The notes under the pieces: generated by a model
What the model saw: only the letters and a program-made list of their open reading frames with translations
Databases searched by the model: none
What the model was told of the DNA's origin: nothing
Assembly: GCA_025526995.1 (NCBI GenBank)
Contig: JAHLKG010000007.1
Location: 868,001 to 932,000, forward strand
Origin: Powellomyces hirtus
Taxonomy: Eukaryota; Chytridiomycota; Chytridiomycetes; Spizellomycetales; Powellomycetaceae
Length of the DNA: 64,000 nucleotides
Reading direction: 5' to 3'
Made by a program: the position numbers and the translations under genes
Part shown: positions 43,203 to 54,415 of the stretch, piece by piece
Position numbering within the stretch: position 1 is the stretch's first letter
Layout: the number at the start of each line of letters is the position of its first letter

Positions 43203-44720
43203 ATGGAGTACTCAAGCTACTTGTTCGACTTGGCCTGGAAGTTCCCAAAGGCAGCGCCAATCCTCTGGCAGTCCTACAAACGATGCAACGAGTTCGTGTC
43301 CTCACTGTCGCCCGACGTGAGGGGTCGAATAGGTAGATGCAGGGACTTGGCCATTGACGTTGTGGGTATGGCCTCCAGGTAGGCAACTCGCTTACTGTTA
43401 GACATGTCAAATGCCGTACTAACGTTGTACCTTTCTTTCAGAAAAACTCGATCTATGTATACCACCGCCATGTCTCTTCCAAGAACGCCTCATGACGAAT
43501 GGCAGCAACCGTCGCGTCTCATATTGTCTCCGCTGAGTCGTCTCATACTGTTATGGCAGCCGGTGGTACAGGAATGGGAAGCGGAGGTGGGAAAGGACCC
43601 AAGTGAGAAGGTTGTCTTTGTGGGAAACAAGTACATATACGGGCTGGACCTTCCCGCACTGCATTCGGTGATATACCTCAAGACCGGAAAGTTGGTGCGA
43701 TTCACAGTTGACCCCATACGTAAGTTTCCGAAAGTTCGATTGCGAAAGAGACCTCGCCGCAAGCTTACATGCCGTTTTTTTTTGCTTGCAGATTTTCAAA
43801 TACCATTATGGAAACACTTCCTACAATACTTTGGAGCTGTCCCACTATCACCGACAGTGATGCCAGACTTGATGGAAGCCGGCTACATGCTTGTATGGTT
43901 CCCCGACTTACCCATGAGCGGCTCGGAGCCCGGTTGTCTAACTGGGCAGGAGATGGAGTTTGGAGTGTGGGCTCTGGATCATGGTTACTCTGTCCTCCCT
44001 GTGGCAACGATGGGCATGGCAGACATGCTCCCCATCAAGTACCACATTCCCCTTCATCCTGTGCACCGTGCCGCCTCCCTCATTTCCGCCATCCTTCCCA
44101 AATTTTTGAATCCCATTCCCCAACGTCTCACCACCGAAGCATTCAGAGACTCCATGATACCCATCGTCCTTCCCCGGTCTTACCAACGGCAGTACATGCG
44201 CTTTTCAACACCCATGCGCACCACTGGCCCATCCCGCAAACTCCTTGAAGTCGACTGCATCCACTCATCGCGCTTCCGCAACTCCTCATCACCATTACGA
44301 CAAAGACCACTATCTACTACAGCAGACAATCTCATCACTCAGCTGGACATTGCCTCTACCTTAGCATCCCGCACATTCCGCACCATGGACATGAACGCCC
44401 TGTACCTCGAGGAACTCCGCCTGGAGGACCCGCGGCGCTACGTTCTCTCCCCCTTGTACTCATGCGTGCATGCCATATCCCGCGCGTTCTCCGGCGTCAA
44501 CCACGGTGTCAAAGGCAGCGAGAGACTTGTTCGCCGGCAGAGCGCGCGAGCTTTGAGAGCTGTGGCTGGATGGGTGGACGTAGTCACTAAGGAAATGCAG
44601 AGTCCACCACCCCCGACTGACAACCTCCCTCCGCCACCGGAGTACTTTCCCGTCAACATCAAAAGCGTCGTCAGTGACGATGAAGCGATGAGTGACGGCG
44701 AATGGTATGACTGCGAATAA
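43203..44720 (+). CDS. LPLAT-like acyltransferase (TMEM68/DGAT-like family), possibly inactive
   Basis: Three exons, 43203..43378, 43442..43719 and 43792..44720, give 460 residues; the first intron has a perfect ACTAAC branch site. The layout matches TMEM68-type lysophospholipid/diacylglycerol acyltransferases: GNKYIYGLDLPALHSVIYLK (block I, about 119-138), FQIPLWKHFLQYFGAVPLSP (block II), and LMEAGYMLVWFPDLPMSG (block III). HGYSVLPVATMGMADML then takes the place of the usual acceptor-binding segment. In active members block I reads NH...GLD; here the His is Lys (NKYIYGLD). The C-terminal 150 residues are Arg/Pro-rich with an acidic tail. The fold therefore looks preserved while the catalytic base is missing. 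Confidence 0.75.
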
Positions 44721-45246
44721 CTCATTTCGTTCTCAGGCTAGCCCAGTCCTTTTTCTTTCTTCCCTAGTTTACTCTATCATCATACGTAGCTTCAACCCCT
44801 CCCTTTCCCCTGCAAAGACACTCCACAATATGTAGCTGTGTAGCTGTCACTCCCTTGTACTTACTTTTGGTTCCCATATCACACCTCTTACTGACTTCAT
44901 CCGATATGTGGCGCAAATGTTATGGATCTGAGATCCCCGACGTTACTCCTTGACTAGTCACCGATAAACGGTTCTCGTGAGCGTCGCAGAATTCTACGAC
45001 CTCTGACGTGAATAATGATCGATTGACAATGCGAAACAGGTTACGGGAACGCTGCGCGTACAGTGACTTGGTGCATTGTATTCCGTAATGCCGAGCAAGT
45101 TTCTGAACGCTATGACTGGAGAAAGTTGACTAATAGAAGATACAGCTATGTATCTATAAATGATGATATGGTGCTATGATGTAAACCCGCCTATTCCCAA
45201 AAATGAATGAAATGGCACGAAATGGCTCAGTGCATGCGCTTCCATG
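44721..45246. other. convergent 3' intergenic region
   Basis: 526 bp between convergent genes, AT-rich, with no coding signal. Confidence 0.4.
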
Positions 45247-47325
45247 CTATTCCGACAGCTTCAGCTGCTCAAGCTTCCCTTGCGCCTCCTTGAAATACGT
45301 CGACCTAAACTTGGCATGCGCAGGTGAGGCCGAAAGAGCTTCGGCTCCCTGCGCGGCTTCCTTGTCGGATGGTTCATCATGCAGTTTCTCCATTGTAATG
45401 AGCCGTCGACACCAGGTTCCAAAGATTTGTGCGCTGTTGGCGATAAGTCTGAATTTGGGATGGGTGGGGATGTCTTCGGGTGTGTATCTGCGAGCAGAGA
45501 GGGTGATGGATATGTGAGTAGGGAGAGCATTGTGCGTTTTGAGGAGGGCAGACGTGATGCTTACTCGTCTGTTATTGTTGGCAGCCAGTACACGAGCCTT
45601 CCGCCAGGAACAAGATGCACGCCTGCGAAATCGATCAGATCGACGATCACGTCGTGCATTTCGTAAGGGACTGTTTGCGGGTATCGCTGTTCGCCGTTTC
45701 TGCAATGGGTTCCAAAGAGAACAGGATAATTAGCATGGGGACGTGTTACTTTCTGCGTATGACAATCCACATACGGTTTCTTTGGCTCCAAAGGCCCAGG
45801 AGGGACTTTGCTCTTTTGACCACGGCCCAGTTTCTTGGCGCCTGCGCGAACACCGTACGGAGGCTAGTCAAGGGCAAGGGTTGAGACACAAGAAACAAGA
45901 GTCTATGGCACACGCGATACATACATCACAAACAATGGCATCCCAGAACGGCTGCTGCCGCCAAGGGTGGTGTGCCAGATCAGCCACGAGCGTGTCCAGC
46001 ACGCGATTGGTGAGCTTATATTGCACTGCGTTTGACTCGATATTTCGGTCACCTAAACCGACGATGAGCTTAGGCAGTGACGATTGAATGTTTCGGCGCA
46101 TAAACACAAACTCACCTTTCCCTCTTATTTGGCGCCCGTCAATATCAGATCCCATCGTGAAAGCCCCGTAGTGGGCACAAGTGATGAGGAAACTTCCTGT
46201 TCCTACGAACGGATCCAGGATGAAGGAACCTGGCCGCGCCTGGAAAAGAGTGTCAATGACTCTGGTTGCAGTATAACGGAAAACGCGGGCCACTCACCAA
46301 TGCTTGATTTGCCATCACCAATGACAGCTCCGCATCCATGGACGTCGTGCCAAGGTACTTCCGCTTCTTCAGGTCGTAGGTATGTATGAGCCCGCGATCA
46401 CCTTTCGCCACCAAGACACCAAACAAGACTCTGAACGGTTTTTCTGGACGGTAGTGTCCCCGTGTGAACACCGTTCCGTAATCTTCGATGTACGTGAACA
46501 CCACATCTGGATTCTTGATCTTCACTGCTCCGCAAGGCAGAAAGCAGAATAGCTCTATCCGCTCAACTTGCTCCTCTTGTGATAGAGTGTGCCCGAAAGC
46601 CCGCACGTCGAATCGGAACGAGCTGTTTTCGTATGGTCCCTGAATCACGAGTGAGGGAATGCGCTTGTGCAGTGTAGGTGGAGTCAAAGGTCTCACATGT
46701 AGTTCCTTGGTGTCTCTGACGACATCAAGCAGGTCCTCAAATGTCTTTTCGTCAGCGTACAGACGTACGACCTCCCTTCACAGACACACGCATTTTTTAG
46801 AATCTTCTTCCATCCAGAGAAAGTTCGAATCCCAGGGCAACATACTTGATCAATATCGACCGTCTGATCAATCTCTGTGCATCTACGTCGGACTTCAAGT
46901 TGACTATCAAAAATGGGTGCTGATGGAGAGAGCGGTTGAGAAATGATGCAATGTTCCTAAATCAGCTTCCTGATGTCTCCTTCACCATGTTCCCCACGCC
47001 AATTTGTAGGGGCTGGCCTGATCCCCGCCTTTTTAGCCAGTCTACAGCGGACTTCTCCTCACGAACAGTTCACTTTCGGGATACATACATCGTCGGTATA
47101 AGACGCTCTGTCATAAACGAGTTCCACGCCTTCCAAGACCGCCAGGGACTCCAGCTCTACAAGTACCAAGGGCTCATGTTAGTTGGGTTCCTAACACACT
47201 CGACTAGCATGTGTTGCATGCATGCTCATAGGTCTTGAAATGTTCACAGTTCACCAAAGAAAGGGAATACCTGGAAGCCGGAAGTCCATATGGAACTGGG
47301 CAAAAATGACCAAATATTCTGGCAT
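45247..47325 (-). CDS. TRM11: tRNA (guanine(10)-N2)-methyltransferase catalytic subunit Trm11
   Basis: Eight exons: 47325..47271, 47156..47089, 46919..46846, 46775..46298, 46239..46116, 46052..45925, 45863..45565 and 45487..45247, 488 residues with consistent phases. The N terminus PEYLVIFAQFHMDFRLPELE and the THUMP-like region match yeast Trm11. The Rossmann SAM site is DPFVGTGSFLITCAHYGA, then SDIDGRQIRGKG. The catalytic DPPYG motif for exocyclic N2 methylation is created across the exon 6/7 junction. The C-terminal RLVYWLPT segment is also typical. With Trm112 it forms m2G10 in many tRNAs. The tail (about 440-488) is charged. It is divergent from the WD40 gene, with 557 bp between the starts. 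Confidence 0.95.
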
Positions 47326-47882
47326 CGTAATGTGTTTAATCTTTAGAAGCTCTTGGCCTTGGCAAATGCTCCTTGTAACTGAAGTGTTCTTGTTTTTTAT
47401 TTTTGGGGAGGAAACTGTCAGAAACGTAAATTCGACAATCACGTGACATCAACTGTCATCCGCATCGAAACTGTCAGTCGATTTGTATCACCCTGTCAAT
47501 GCCGCTTCCATTCAACCTCTGCATTGCTTGAGGGTCTTCCTCGCGAAGGAATCAACCAGAAGTGAGACGACCGATCCGGAGAGGATAATTTTGACATTGC
47601 TGAGGCGATTTTTTGGTCGACGCCCGCAAAAGCATTCTTGTGCATCTTGCCCACCCTGTCTTTGAACTTGGCGACGACAAACCCAAGCCTGAAACAAATT
47701 CGCTTCTGAGCGGGCACTGGTGGCACATCTATCCGCCACCTGCACTTGCACTACTCTGTACATGAAACGTCAGACCCGTCTTCAACCCTACGTTCAACAA
47801 ACCAAACGCCCACCAACTCCGCATCCGGGGTGCTGCAGTGGCGAAGATGAACCAGATTGCGGAGCCGCTGTGAATTATACCA
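47326..47882. promoter_or_regulatory. divergent promoter region TRM11 / WD40 gene
   Basis: 557 bp. Open frames on both strands have no recognisable content. A short plus-strand ATG frame at about 47849 (9 codons) could act as an upstream ORF of the WD40 gene. Confidence 0.4.
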
Positions 47883-49472
47883 ATGGAATGGATGAATGCC
47901 CTCAACCTGTCGTCAGAAGAAATCGTCACGCCCGATGATGCGGGTGCCGCAGAGCCGATGCCCGTTGAGGTGTCGGCTCGGGAAGTAGAGTCTGGTCGAG
48001 GTATGGACAAACTTCGTTTCAAATAGGCCAATGCCGCACGAAGCAGCGACAAGGAAATAAGACTTTCTTCAGTGGACTTGCAAGGGATAGATTGGCGAGG
48101 GCTGCCGATATCCCGGGACCGGTTTCACGAGCTGCGCTTGGGGAGCTACGTCAATTACACAAACACGGCAGTGTCCCGGGACGTGCTGGCACATGTAAGT
48201 GCTGCAGCTGCCTGGAGGGATGCGCAACGCCGCAGCATGTATAACGTGAGCTGTATGAACTAAAGGGGAGGTGTTCCTTCTTCTGTCATATAGCAAATTT
48301 TCAGCCCACGCTTGGACGGCTATTTCTATCAATTCCACCACACATCACTCCAAAACAAATGCTCCGTGGTCCACATTCAGCTGCGGAACCTCGTATGGGC
48401 CACGAGCAAAAACGACGTCTTCTACACGAACCCTTATGGCGTCGCACACTGGTGCCCCATCTCTAAAAGCACATCCATGGCCCTCGATCTCTCGCAGCAC
48501 GACATTGGCGGCATGATGATCAGCTGCATGGTCGCTCGTCACGGGATTTTAATGGTTGGAGGCTTTTTTGGCGAATACCTCTTTCGCCGTATCGGGGACG
48601 ACGAAGACGCCTTTGAAACTCAACACAAAACCCCGCCAGCCGCTCACGTACTGGGCTCGCACGTGCACAAGGGCACTCTAACGCTCGACCCCAGAGGCAG
48701 CACCAACCACATGGAAATCGTATACGGCCGCAGCAGCAACGGCCCTCAAGCGATCATTTCCAGCAACGACGATAGTGTGCGACTCATGGACATTACCACC
48801 CGGGAAATAAAAAAAACCCTCACATTCGAAAAACCTGTCAACTGCACAACCCAAAGCCCGGACAAGCGCATGCTGTGCGTAGTCGGCGATTTTGAAAACA
48901 CCCTTATCGTCGACTCGGAGGGTGGGAAACACCTCGCCACCTTGACGGGCCATACGGATTATTCCTTTGCCTGCGCGTGGTCGCCGTGTGGACGTCTGCT
49001 GGCGACGGGCAATCAGGATCTCACTACCCGCATATACGATACCCGCAATTTTGCAAAAACCCTGGCGGTCCTTCCTGCAACGATGGGCGCTATCCGCAGT
49101 CTGCGCTTCTCGGACGACGCGGCGATATTGGCTATCGCAGAAAGCGTCGACTATGTTAATCTTGTGGATGTCAGCGCACCATTACCACCCGCGGACTATC
49201 AATCAACACCACCACCACCACCATCATCAACGCTGACATCAAAATGCGCTTTAGACGACCTGCATCCGGATCGACTCAGGACGCAGGTTGTTGACTTTTT
49301 TGGTGAGGTTGCCGGCATCTCCTTTGCACCTGGTGATGCCGGCGACGACGCATTTTTCATCGGCATATCGGACCCGAAATACGGGTCGGTGCTCGAACTG
49401 CATCGCGACAGACGGAGCTCGAAATATAGAACAACGGGATCATCCGTCCGAACTGACAGCCTTTGGCTATGA
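47883..49472 (+). CDS. WD40-repeat protein (fungal C2A9.03-like family)
   Basis: Three exons, 47883..48000, 48073..48194 and 48294..49472, give 472 residues. After an acidic start comes the family signature DLQGIDWRGLPISRDRFHEL followed by NYTN, then a divergent propeller: IQLRNLVWATSKNDVFYTNP, SCMVARHGILMVGGFFGEYL, NGPQAIISSNDDSVRLMDIT, NCTTQSPDKRMLCVVGDFEN and FACAWSPCGRLLATGNQDLT followed by TRIYD. The clearest repeats are at about 270-400. A Pro-rich insert (TPPPPPSS) interrupts the last repeats. Homologues across fungi are uncharacterised WD40 proteins; by architecture they are scaffolds. Confidence 0.82.
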
Positions 49473-49603
49473 CTCTTGGCTCCTGATCCCACTTCATTGA
49501 CATCACACATTCACTCACAAAAAACGGATGCATATCTGACTGATGATCAATTGGTTACCTTACTGAACTGTATATATTTTAATTCTATCTGCAAGTGAAA
49601 ATT
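49473..49603. terminator. convergent 3' region
   Basis: 131 bp between convergent stop codons. Confidence 0.4.
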
Positions 49604-51119
49604 TCATGCTGTCTGTCTCGTATAAGGATGGTATCTAGTTGCATGCGGCTTCTCCCCTTGCTCTAAGTTGTATCCACACGGCAGCGTCATATCCATCCCG
49701 CTATCCCGGCGCAAGCTCTTCAACGATGGTGAAGAGTCGGCGCTGACACTGCCTCGGCGCTCCGGGAACACGATCACGTCGCGTTTGGCGTACCCGCGAT
49801 CATGATGGCCGAGTGTCATGAACGGAAGGCGGCGTTTGGGAAGATCGAGCGCTGACAAGGAAAAGCGGAGTGTGAGTCGCACATATGTGAAATACCGTGC
49901 CCCTTTGTTCGGATGAAAAGGTGTGCTTACCTATTTTGGCTACTTTTCGGTTGCTCGCGCACGAAGCCTCACAAAACCATTGCTCGCCGTCTACAAATTT
50001 GCGTCAAAATTGTCAACATCAAATTTTCTGCACGACAAAAATCCGTGATGTGAAACTTACTATATATTTGAGGTCGTCCGTAACACTCGGGATGGTACGC
50101 TCTTGGGCAGCCGTCGCATTGTACCAGGCGGGTGCTGTGGATGCTATCTCTCTGAAAACACGAGATGCAGAAGTCCTGAAGGATGGGGCGACACCGTTCT
50201 TGGACCGACTCTCGGCTGAAGGAACTCAGGTCCAACCGGCTTTGCTTGTCAGCATATCCGTAGCCTTTGTAGTCACAACCGTGTTTACTGCACAGATCAT
50301 AGCGTCGACGATATCAGAAATCATGAGGGCGACGCGACAGAATCGCTACTAAAACTTACTTGCACAGTGTACGTTTGCCCCACGGGCCCGGTCGGAAACT
50401 TGCTGTTGTCTGTCCGCCTTTGGTTACGCCGCAATATCTGCACCAATCCAGCCCGCTCTTCGTGAACTCTTCGTAGATGGTCGGGTGCAGGGATCGGCGT
50501 ATCACGCACGGCTCCACAGTGTCCCCGTCAACGTCGATGTTGTCATCCGAGTCGCTGTCCAGGGTGTCAACATCGCTCTGAAAATCGCTAACGCTCAGAT
50601 GGTCGTCTTCGTCCGCCAGCTGACCACAATATTCCGTGTGAAACGCGCCGGATTTCTGATCTCGCGCTTGAGCCAGCTTGAAAGTTGATACATGCGCACC
50701 CAGATCAAATTCTCTGTCAGGACAGATCAAATATTGTGGTGAGGCTGAGAAACCCCCTTGTGATGAACATCAAAATCAGAGTGATTTACTCACGAGTCGA
50801 GTGGGAACGTCGCGCCGCTCAGCAGATTTCCCTCCAACGCTTCTTGCAGTTGCCGTTGCAGCGGATTCAGCTCGAAGGGAACATTCTTCTTCATGCAATC
50901 TGGCTGGTCGAACTGCTCATATTCACTTATGGCGATTGGTGCAGATCGGGACGCGGCGAGTTGCGTAGTTTGGCCAAAGTCCGACGGCGTGGGAATTAGT
51001 ATGGCGGTGAGCAGCGAGTCACTGTACAGATGCGTGTACTGATCAACCAGTGCGTCGGCGTTGTTGGAGTGCGCCGATGTGCAATATGTGTATTGCATGT
51101 CGAGCATGTTGGTGGGCAT
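49604..51119 (-). CDS. GATA-like zinc finger plus PHD finger protein
   Basis: Five exons: 51119..50794, 50713..50360, 50287..50061, 49990..49931 and 49851..49604, about 404 residues. The GATA-type finger is WCRYCGVTKGGQTTASFRPG...LCNKHGC (about 200-232); it is completed only after splicing, with the last two Cys in exon 3. It is followed by DYKGYGYADKQ and a PHD finger CISC...CDGCPRAYHPEC...WFCEASC (about 268-320) that ends in exon 4. The N-terminal 200 residues are acidic/polar with a Ser/Asp block; the C terminus is basic. The pair suggests a chromatin or transcription factor that reads histone tails. I do not recognise a named orthologue. The second intron acceptor (50714) was chosen by phase; a nearer acceptor at 50745 would break the frame. 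Confidence 0.8.
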
Positions 51120-52519
51120 GACCTTGGAATGGAGCGTGGGAAAAAATGCGAGTGGAAAGCGACCGTGTTTTGGATTTCTTGGATGACCTCGTCAATTCAA
51201 ACAAGACAAGGGCGGTATGGGAGGCGAACTTCTTTTTTTTTCTTTTCTTCTTCTTCTTTGTTTCTTGGATTGGTATTGTTTGTGATTTAGCTCGAGTCTA
51301 TTTTGGCGATTGGCTCTCTCTGTTTTCTGATCGATCGTGTTGGGATGAAAAAAAGAAGGGGGCGAGAAGGACAAGCCTAACTGTAAATTAAGGGATGCTG
51401 ACGCTTTTTGTTCTTTCACAGTCATTCCTACTCCCGTTAGCAAAAACAAGGGGAAGGGGGACCCTCAGCGCATGTGTTGCACAGAAGTATCATCCTCCGC
51501 CGGCCGGTCGTCGGGAGAGCCGGAAGGGAGGGAAGGGAGGCTCACTACCTGAACGCCAAAGAGAGATGGGCCCTGGAATGCGCCTCCACCACCAGCGCGC
51601 CTTCGCGCCACGATGCAAACCCCTGGGTGTTCCGTTCTCCACTTGTCATACTGTACACCTGCAACATTGATGGGGACCCTCACGCAACTCACGGCGCCCC
51701 GTGGGCCTCCGCGGGCGACACAACTGGAAGGCTGTCTGGACCCTTTGCCAGTTTGCCCACCGTGGGTAGGCAGCCATTGATAGCAGATTGTATGAGTAAC
51801 GAAGCAGTCTTTCTGGACGGGCTGCTGATCCTGACAACTGTGACTAAAACACCCACGGCGGGGGGCACACTTGCATTTGTTACCCCTTGATTGACTGCAT
51901 GCGTGTTGATGAAAGAGCGCACGTACGTCTTTTTGTCAATCAATATTCAATTAGAGCAGACCGTGTGCGTCTCACCAAAACGCGAAACGCGTTGGCTTGC
52001 GTGCCGTGTGTGCGTTGCCCCAAAACGCCTAAAGTGGCAGTCACTACGGTGCCCCTTTTGTTTTTTTTTGGCTTTTACTTTTGGGCACAGTCCAGCGCAC
52101 AGTCTGGCAGTCTGGCAGAACGGATGCGAAATCCCACCAGATACGGACTCTCATGCAGATGACTATCGATGTACAGTAGTTGTTTGCCCAAAAGCATGGA
52201 AGCCACTTTTGAAACGCCTGCGTTCCGTGTCAATCTTTCTGATTCCTCGCGTAAAATCCGCGAACGCGGTGGATGGGTAAGGAAAAGCCTAAATGTGTAC
52301 GTAACAGAACTCCGACGCGAGCGAAATATTGATTGACGCATGCCAAAGTGAACGCCAAATCACAGCAAGGATTTGTATGGGAGAAGTCGGCAAACATTGT
52401 TTTACATCATACATGTCTTTTTTTGTTACACGGAATTATACATTTTACAACAGGGATGCAGATTCAAAAGTAGAAATAAAGATGTTTCGTCGAGAGTTGC
52501 GCGAGGCAGCGGTTGCAGT
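51120..52519. other. long intergenic region with pyrimidine-rich strand
   Basis: 1.4 kb. A T/C-rich segment near 51230-51262 lies in the upstream region of the GATA/PHD gene. The plus-strand open frames (51474-51890, 51891-52280) lack domains and codon structure. No RNA gene was found. Confidence 0.4.
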
Positions 52520-52951
52520 TCAAGGCGTGGCTTCGTCGATGCAGGAGAGCAAAGCCTCGGTTTGTTTCCAGCCGCAAGCCCCTACCATAGGGTCGTAGCC
52601 GCACTCCGCTTTCTTGTAGCACGCAAACTCTGCTTTCCATATACAAGGGCTGAGGACCGTGTTCTCGCTGGCGGCGACGCACAGTTCGGAGTTACATCCT
52701 GCGCGGCGGCAGAGGCTTGGCGCGGGGACAGCGGGAGGAACGATCACTTGGGAGGCGGCCGGTGCCGTGGCTGTCGCTGTGGCGGTAGCAATCTCGGTGG
52801 CTACTACCTCGGTAGCGGTGGGAATGATCACAGGCTCGACTTGTCGGGCCAGCATCGCCGGCCGCGGGTGTCGCTTCATGACTACTGCCGGTGCTGCATG
52901 TACGCTCAGAAGAATGGCGAAGAGCAAGGTGGTGAGTGCGGTGACGTGCAT
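52520..52951 (-). CDS. small secreted Cys-rich protein
   Basis: 143 residues from ATG 52951; the open frame continues upstream only through a GTG codon. Residues 1-18 (HVTALTTLLFAILLSVHA) are a signal peptide. A Thr/Ala/Val-rich spacer (about 40-75, TATEVVATEIATATATATA) precedes a compact Cys module: CRRAGCNSELCVAASENTVL, then CIWKAEFACYKKAECGYDP, then ACGWKQTEALLSC. Eight to nine Cys suggest disulphides. Modules with the order C..C....C.W.....CY...C......CGW are seen in secreted proteins of fungi and bacteria, without a firm function that I can name. The mucin-like spacer may be O-glycosylated. Confidence 0.75.
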   Translation of the reverse strand: MHVTALTTLLFAILLSVHAAPAVVMKRHPRPAMLARQVEPVIIPTATEVVATEIATATATATAPAASQVIVPPAVPAPSLCRRAGCNSELCVAASENTVLSPCIWKAEFACYKKAECGYDPMVGACGWKQTEALLSCIDEATP

Positions 52952-53613
52952 TGTGGCACGGTTTCGGGTTTGAACGGAAGATGGAAACTGCTTTTGCTTC
53001 ACGGTGTAGTGGTGTGATTCGCAGAGATGGGGTTTGTTGGGTACGCAGATGTATGCTGAAATAGAAAGGTGTACCTTGCCTCATGCCGGGGGTTTTTATA
53101 CAAAAAAAAAAATGTCCTAGAAGTTCTGCTGACGATCGGGACATCGTTAATAGTTGCCCTGGACGGGCCGTCTCTGTCAAAGTTGGAACACACGCGGTAT
53201 GACTCATTGTCGGTTGGCCCTCTCTGACAGAAGTTGACATGTGCACATCTTGGCGCTTGAGGGTTCCAAACAAAAATAAAAATGTAATAATAGTAATACC
53301 AGAGCAAACAAACTCATGTCAGAAAACAATTGCAGAGTCGGTCGATGTGAGAGTTAAGAGACGGAAGAGTGACAGGCTATTACAAGTGCTTGATCGACGT
53401 GCTCAAGACTTGAGCGCATGCATCATGATATATATCAAATACAAGGTAGCTGTCTTTGAAAATAGTGTGTATCTACTCGAAAGTCTCACACCTTGTCGGC
53501 TGTCTTAGTGGCTGAGCCGCCAGCCTAGACGCATCATCTTGCGCTTTCACGTTTCGGGTATCACAGATCGAAGATGTTTCTGGCGACTGAACCACCAGAC
53601 TTTCGGACCCATT
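52952..53613. other. intergenic region, no supported gene
   Basis: 662 bp. It holds a short poly-A/T tract near 53101-53111, and no coding frame of note. Confidence 0.4.
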
Positions 53614-54356
53614 TCAACTTGGGAACCAGAGGACCTTTGGCTTGGACCGGCCATCCAGAAGCTTCAGCTCGGAGTCTTCCGGGATGCAGATAACAGCCCA
53701 GTCCCACCACTCGTATTCAGACTTGCGGCCGCTGGTGATATTCTTCAGCACAAACGCTTTCAATCCCGAAGAATATTTGTCATGGAGCCTCTTCACTTGC
53801 GACAAAGCGAACATCCTTCCGACTTCTGTCGTGTAAGCCACGGGTTTGTCGATGTACGATAATGTTCGACGGAAGTAAAAATCGCTACTGTACACAAAGT
53901 ATAACAGATCAGTTAAGTTCCCCTTTTCAGAAAAATCGAGGTGCTGTATTTGAGCGCGGCTTGTGCCAACATGAGATTTGAGCGCGGCTTGTGCCAACAT
54001 GAGATCCTTTCCGGCGCCGGTGCGCAGCTGAGTAAAAGGCTTTCTTGACTAGCATCAGATGAAGATAGAAATTCGTGTTCATATCGATGACGTTGGACGC
54101 CCAGAGGTAGTCGTGCAAAGATTTCCGGAGGGAACTGCGAGCTGGCCATATTGAGTGTATGATAGCCTCGAAACAAGCTGTACAAATACGTGAGGACGAA
54201 AATACAGTATATGGGGCGTGGGATGGATGATGAAGAGTTGGTCGTACGATACTTAGGGTTCTCAGGCAGTTTGGGCGAGAGGTCAAAGATAATGTTCCTG
54301 GAAACGCCCTGAGCCCTGACATCGAAGTCAAAAGTGACCAGCACGCGGTAGAACAA
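53614..54356 (-). pseudogene. BTB/POZ-like protein gene broken by a 28-bp tandem duplication
   Basis: On the minus strand one exon (about 54356-54265) reads YRVLVTFDFDVRAQGVSRNI. After an intron ending in CTCGCAG (about 54142) a frame reads LHDYLWASNVIDMNTNFYLH, then an AFYSAAHRRRKG segment. At 54004-53949 a 28-bp unit is present twice, and the frame shifts because 28 is not a multiple of three. The other frame continues immediately after the second copy with HLDFSEKGNLTDLLYFVYSS and on to a stop at 53614. With one unit the two halves would be in phase. The C-terminal part resembles the second half of a BTB domain, but this is weak. The start codon was not found. Confidence 0.55.
53949..54004. 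repeat. perfect 28-bp tandem duplication
   Basis: Units 53949-53976 and 53977-54004 are identical. The duplication lies inside an otherwise open coding frame on the minus strand and shifts it. Confidence 0.95.
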
Positions 54357-54415
54357 GTGATCTTGCTATCGATCCTGATTTACATTTTGAGTTAACTTTG
54401 CGGTCTTCGGTTTGA

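Noticed and set aside
46776..46845. GTTCGAATCCC-like sequence near 46823, suggestive of a tRNA T-loop
   Set aside because: It lies inside a 70-bp intron of TRM11. No matching acceptor stem or anticodon arm could be folded, so I treat it as chance.
50745..50793. Nearer acceptor (TTTCTCAG) for intron 1 of the GATA/PHD gene
   Set aside because: It would put exon 2 out of phase and meet a stop within ten codons; the CTGACAG at 50714-50720 keeps the frame.
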